Shown here: one piece after another, positions 22,729 to 23,144 of the stretch
Layout: every line of letters begins with the position of its first letter
Position numbering within the stretch: the stretch's first letter is position 1
Origin: Zoogloeaceae bacterium
Lineage (GTDB): Bacteria > Pseudomonadota > Gammaproteobacteria > Burkholderiales > Rhodocyclaceae
Assembly (NCBI GenBank): GCA_031259605.1
Contig: JAIRLE010000084.1
Location: forward strand, 1 to 23,144
Reading direction: 5' to 3'
Length of the DNA: 23,144 nt
Translations under genes and position numbers: made by a program
The notes under the pieces: model-generated
Databases searched by the model: none
What the model was told of the DNA's origin: nothing
Seen by the model: only the letters and a program-made list of their open reading frames with translations

Positions 22729-23144
22729 TTACCGTGTTTCGGGTTGGCCGTGTATGGCGACGAGTTGCTGGAATTCCTCCTCTGTCAGTTCCGGACGGCC
22801 TTTTGTCAGGGCGCGGGCGGCTTGGGCGAAGGGGGTGTTGGCGCGTTGCAGGGGGGAGCGGTAGCCGGAGAGTTTGATCGTTCCCGTCGCGCCGACGTAG
22901 GTCAGGTCGTTCAGGCTGTTATAACTGCCGCCGCCGTTCAGGGCGCTCATTGCCAGTGTGGAAACGGGCGTGGCCGTGCTGCTGGCGTTGTAGACGCGGA
23001 TGGCGTTGCCGCGCGCGAACCAGAGGCGGTCGTTGTCCGGCGTGTATTGTGCCGACCAGTAATAGCCGAGGACGGCTGTCGCGGAGGTGGAGAAATCGTC
23101 GATCACGTTGAAATTCGCAATGACGAAATCCGTCGTGGACACGA
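22729..23144 (-). CDS. C-terminal part of an unrecognised protein (runs off the window)
   Basis: At least 138 codons, open to the right edge; the GTG at 23140-23142 is probably internal. The visible end starts with a beta-rich, Thr/Ser/Asn/Gly-containing part (FVIANFNVIDD, LGYYWSAQYTPDNDRLWFARGN, STLAMSALNGGGSYNSLNDLTYVGATG) that reads like repeats of a beta-propeller or surface/phage-structural protein. It ends with a helical tail (AQAARALTKGRPELTEEEFQQLVAIHG). No family recognised. It is convergent with relA. Possible cell-surface or phage-tail-related protein, low certainty. Confidence 0.6.
   Translation of the reverse strand, partial: VSTTDFVIANFNVIDDFSTSATAVLGYYWSAQYTPDNDRLWFARGNAIRVYNASSTATPVSTLAMSALNGGGSYNSLNDLTYVGATGTIKLSGYRSPLQRANTPFAQAARALTKGRPELTEEEFQQLVAIHGQPETR

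Noticed and set aside
1..23144. tRNA, rRNA, insertion sequence or prophage integrase genes
   Set aside because: Looked for on both strands; no cloverleaf-like segment, transposase or integrase motif was seen.

Overview
The window looks like a GC-rich chromosomal segment of a betaproteobacterium. The best evidence is the CysB-type LysR regulator, the small cytochrome c-551/552-like protein, the HU protein, a RelA with an inactivated hydrolase site, and the hrcA-hemH and ftsK-lolA gene pairs, all of the kind seen in Rhodocyclales/Nitrosomonadales-like genomes. The taxonomic call is inference from protein character; no rRNA or tRNA gene is present.

Layout, left to right. Positions 1-4414 are leftward housekeeping genes: the first codons of a probable pgsA, uvrC, an acetate-type transporter (satP family) with a good intrinsic terminator, and lpdA. 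Positions 4642-6279 hold a rightward solitary DNA methyltransferase fused to a predicted nuclease domain. A short, unusually hairpin-rich convergent spacer separates it from leftward lolA and ftsK (6469-9602). Leftward hup (HU, GTG start, clear terminator) follows, then rightward cysB (10590-11522).

Positions 11530-17332 are the accessory-looking part: five leftward genes encoding, in transcription order, a NYN-family (PIN-like) nuclease, a membrane-anchored zinc-ribbon protein, a second small zinc-ribbon protein that appears frameshifted or decaying, a helical/coiled-coil protein with a distinct C-terminal domain, and a ClpB-D2-like AAA+ unfoldase whose N-terminal half looks like a P-loop-less AAA module. 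A promoter, hairpin and terminator-like leader precede the NYN gene. I do not recognise this combination as a named system. It is the best candidate here for something undescribed, for example an RNA-processing or stress/conflict module built around an Hsp100-like motor.

The right part (17566-22651) is rightward housekeeping: hrcA, hemH, a cytochrome c with its own promoter and terminator, and relA. The right edge holds the C-terminal end of an unrecognised leftward gene.

Spacers carry several palindromic repeat units: REP-like boxes near 2900 and 20120-20305, a long hairpin at 16267-16316, a GTCATTGC...GAAGCAAT-type repeat at 7176-7210, and a 129-bp inverted-repeat unit at 2862-2990. Long open frames antisense to uvrC, ftsK, the AAA+ gene and the coiled-coil gene are shadows and are not annotated.
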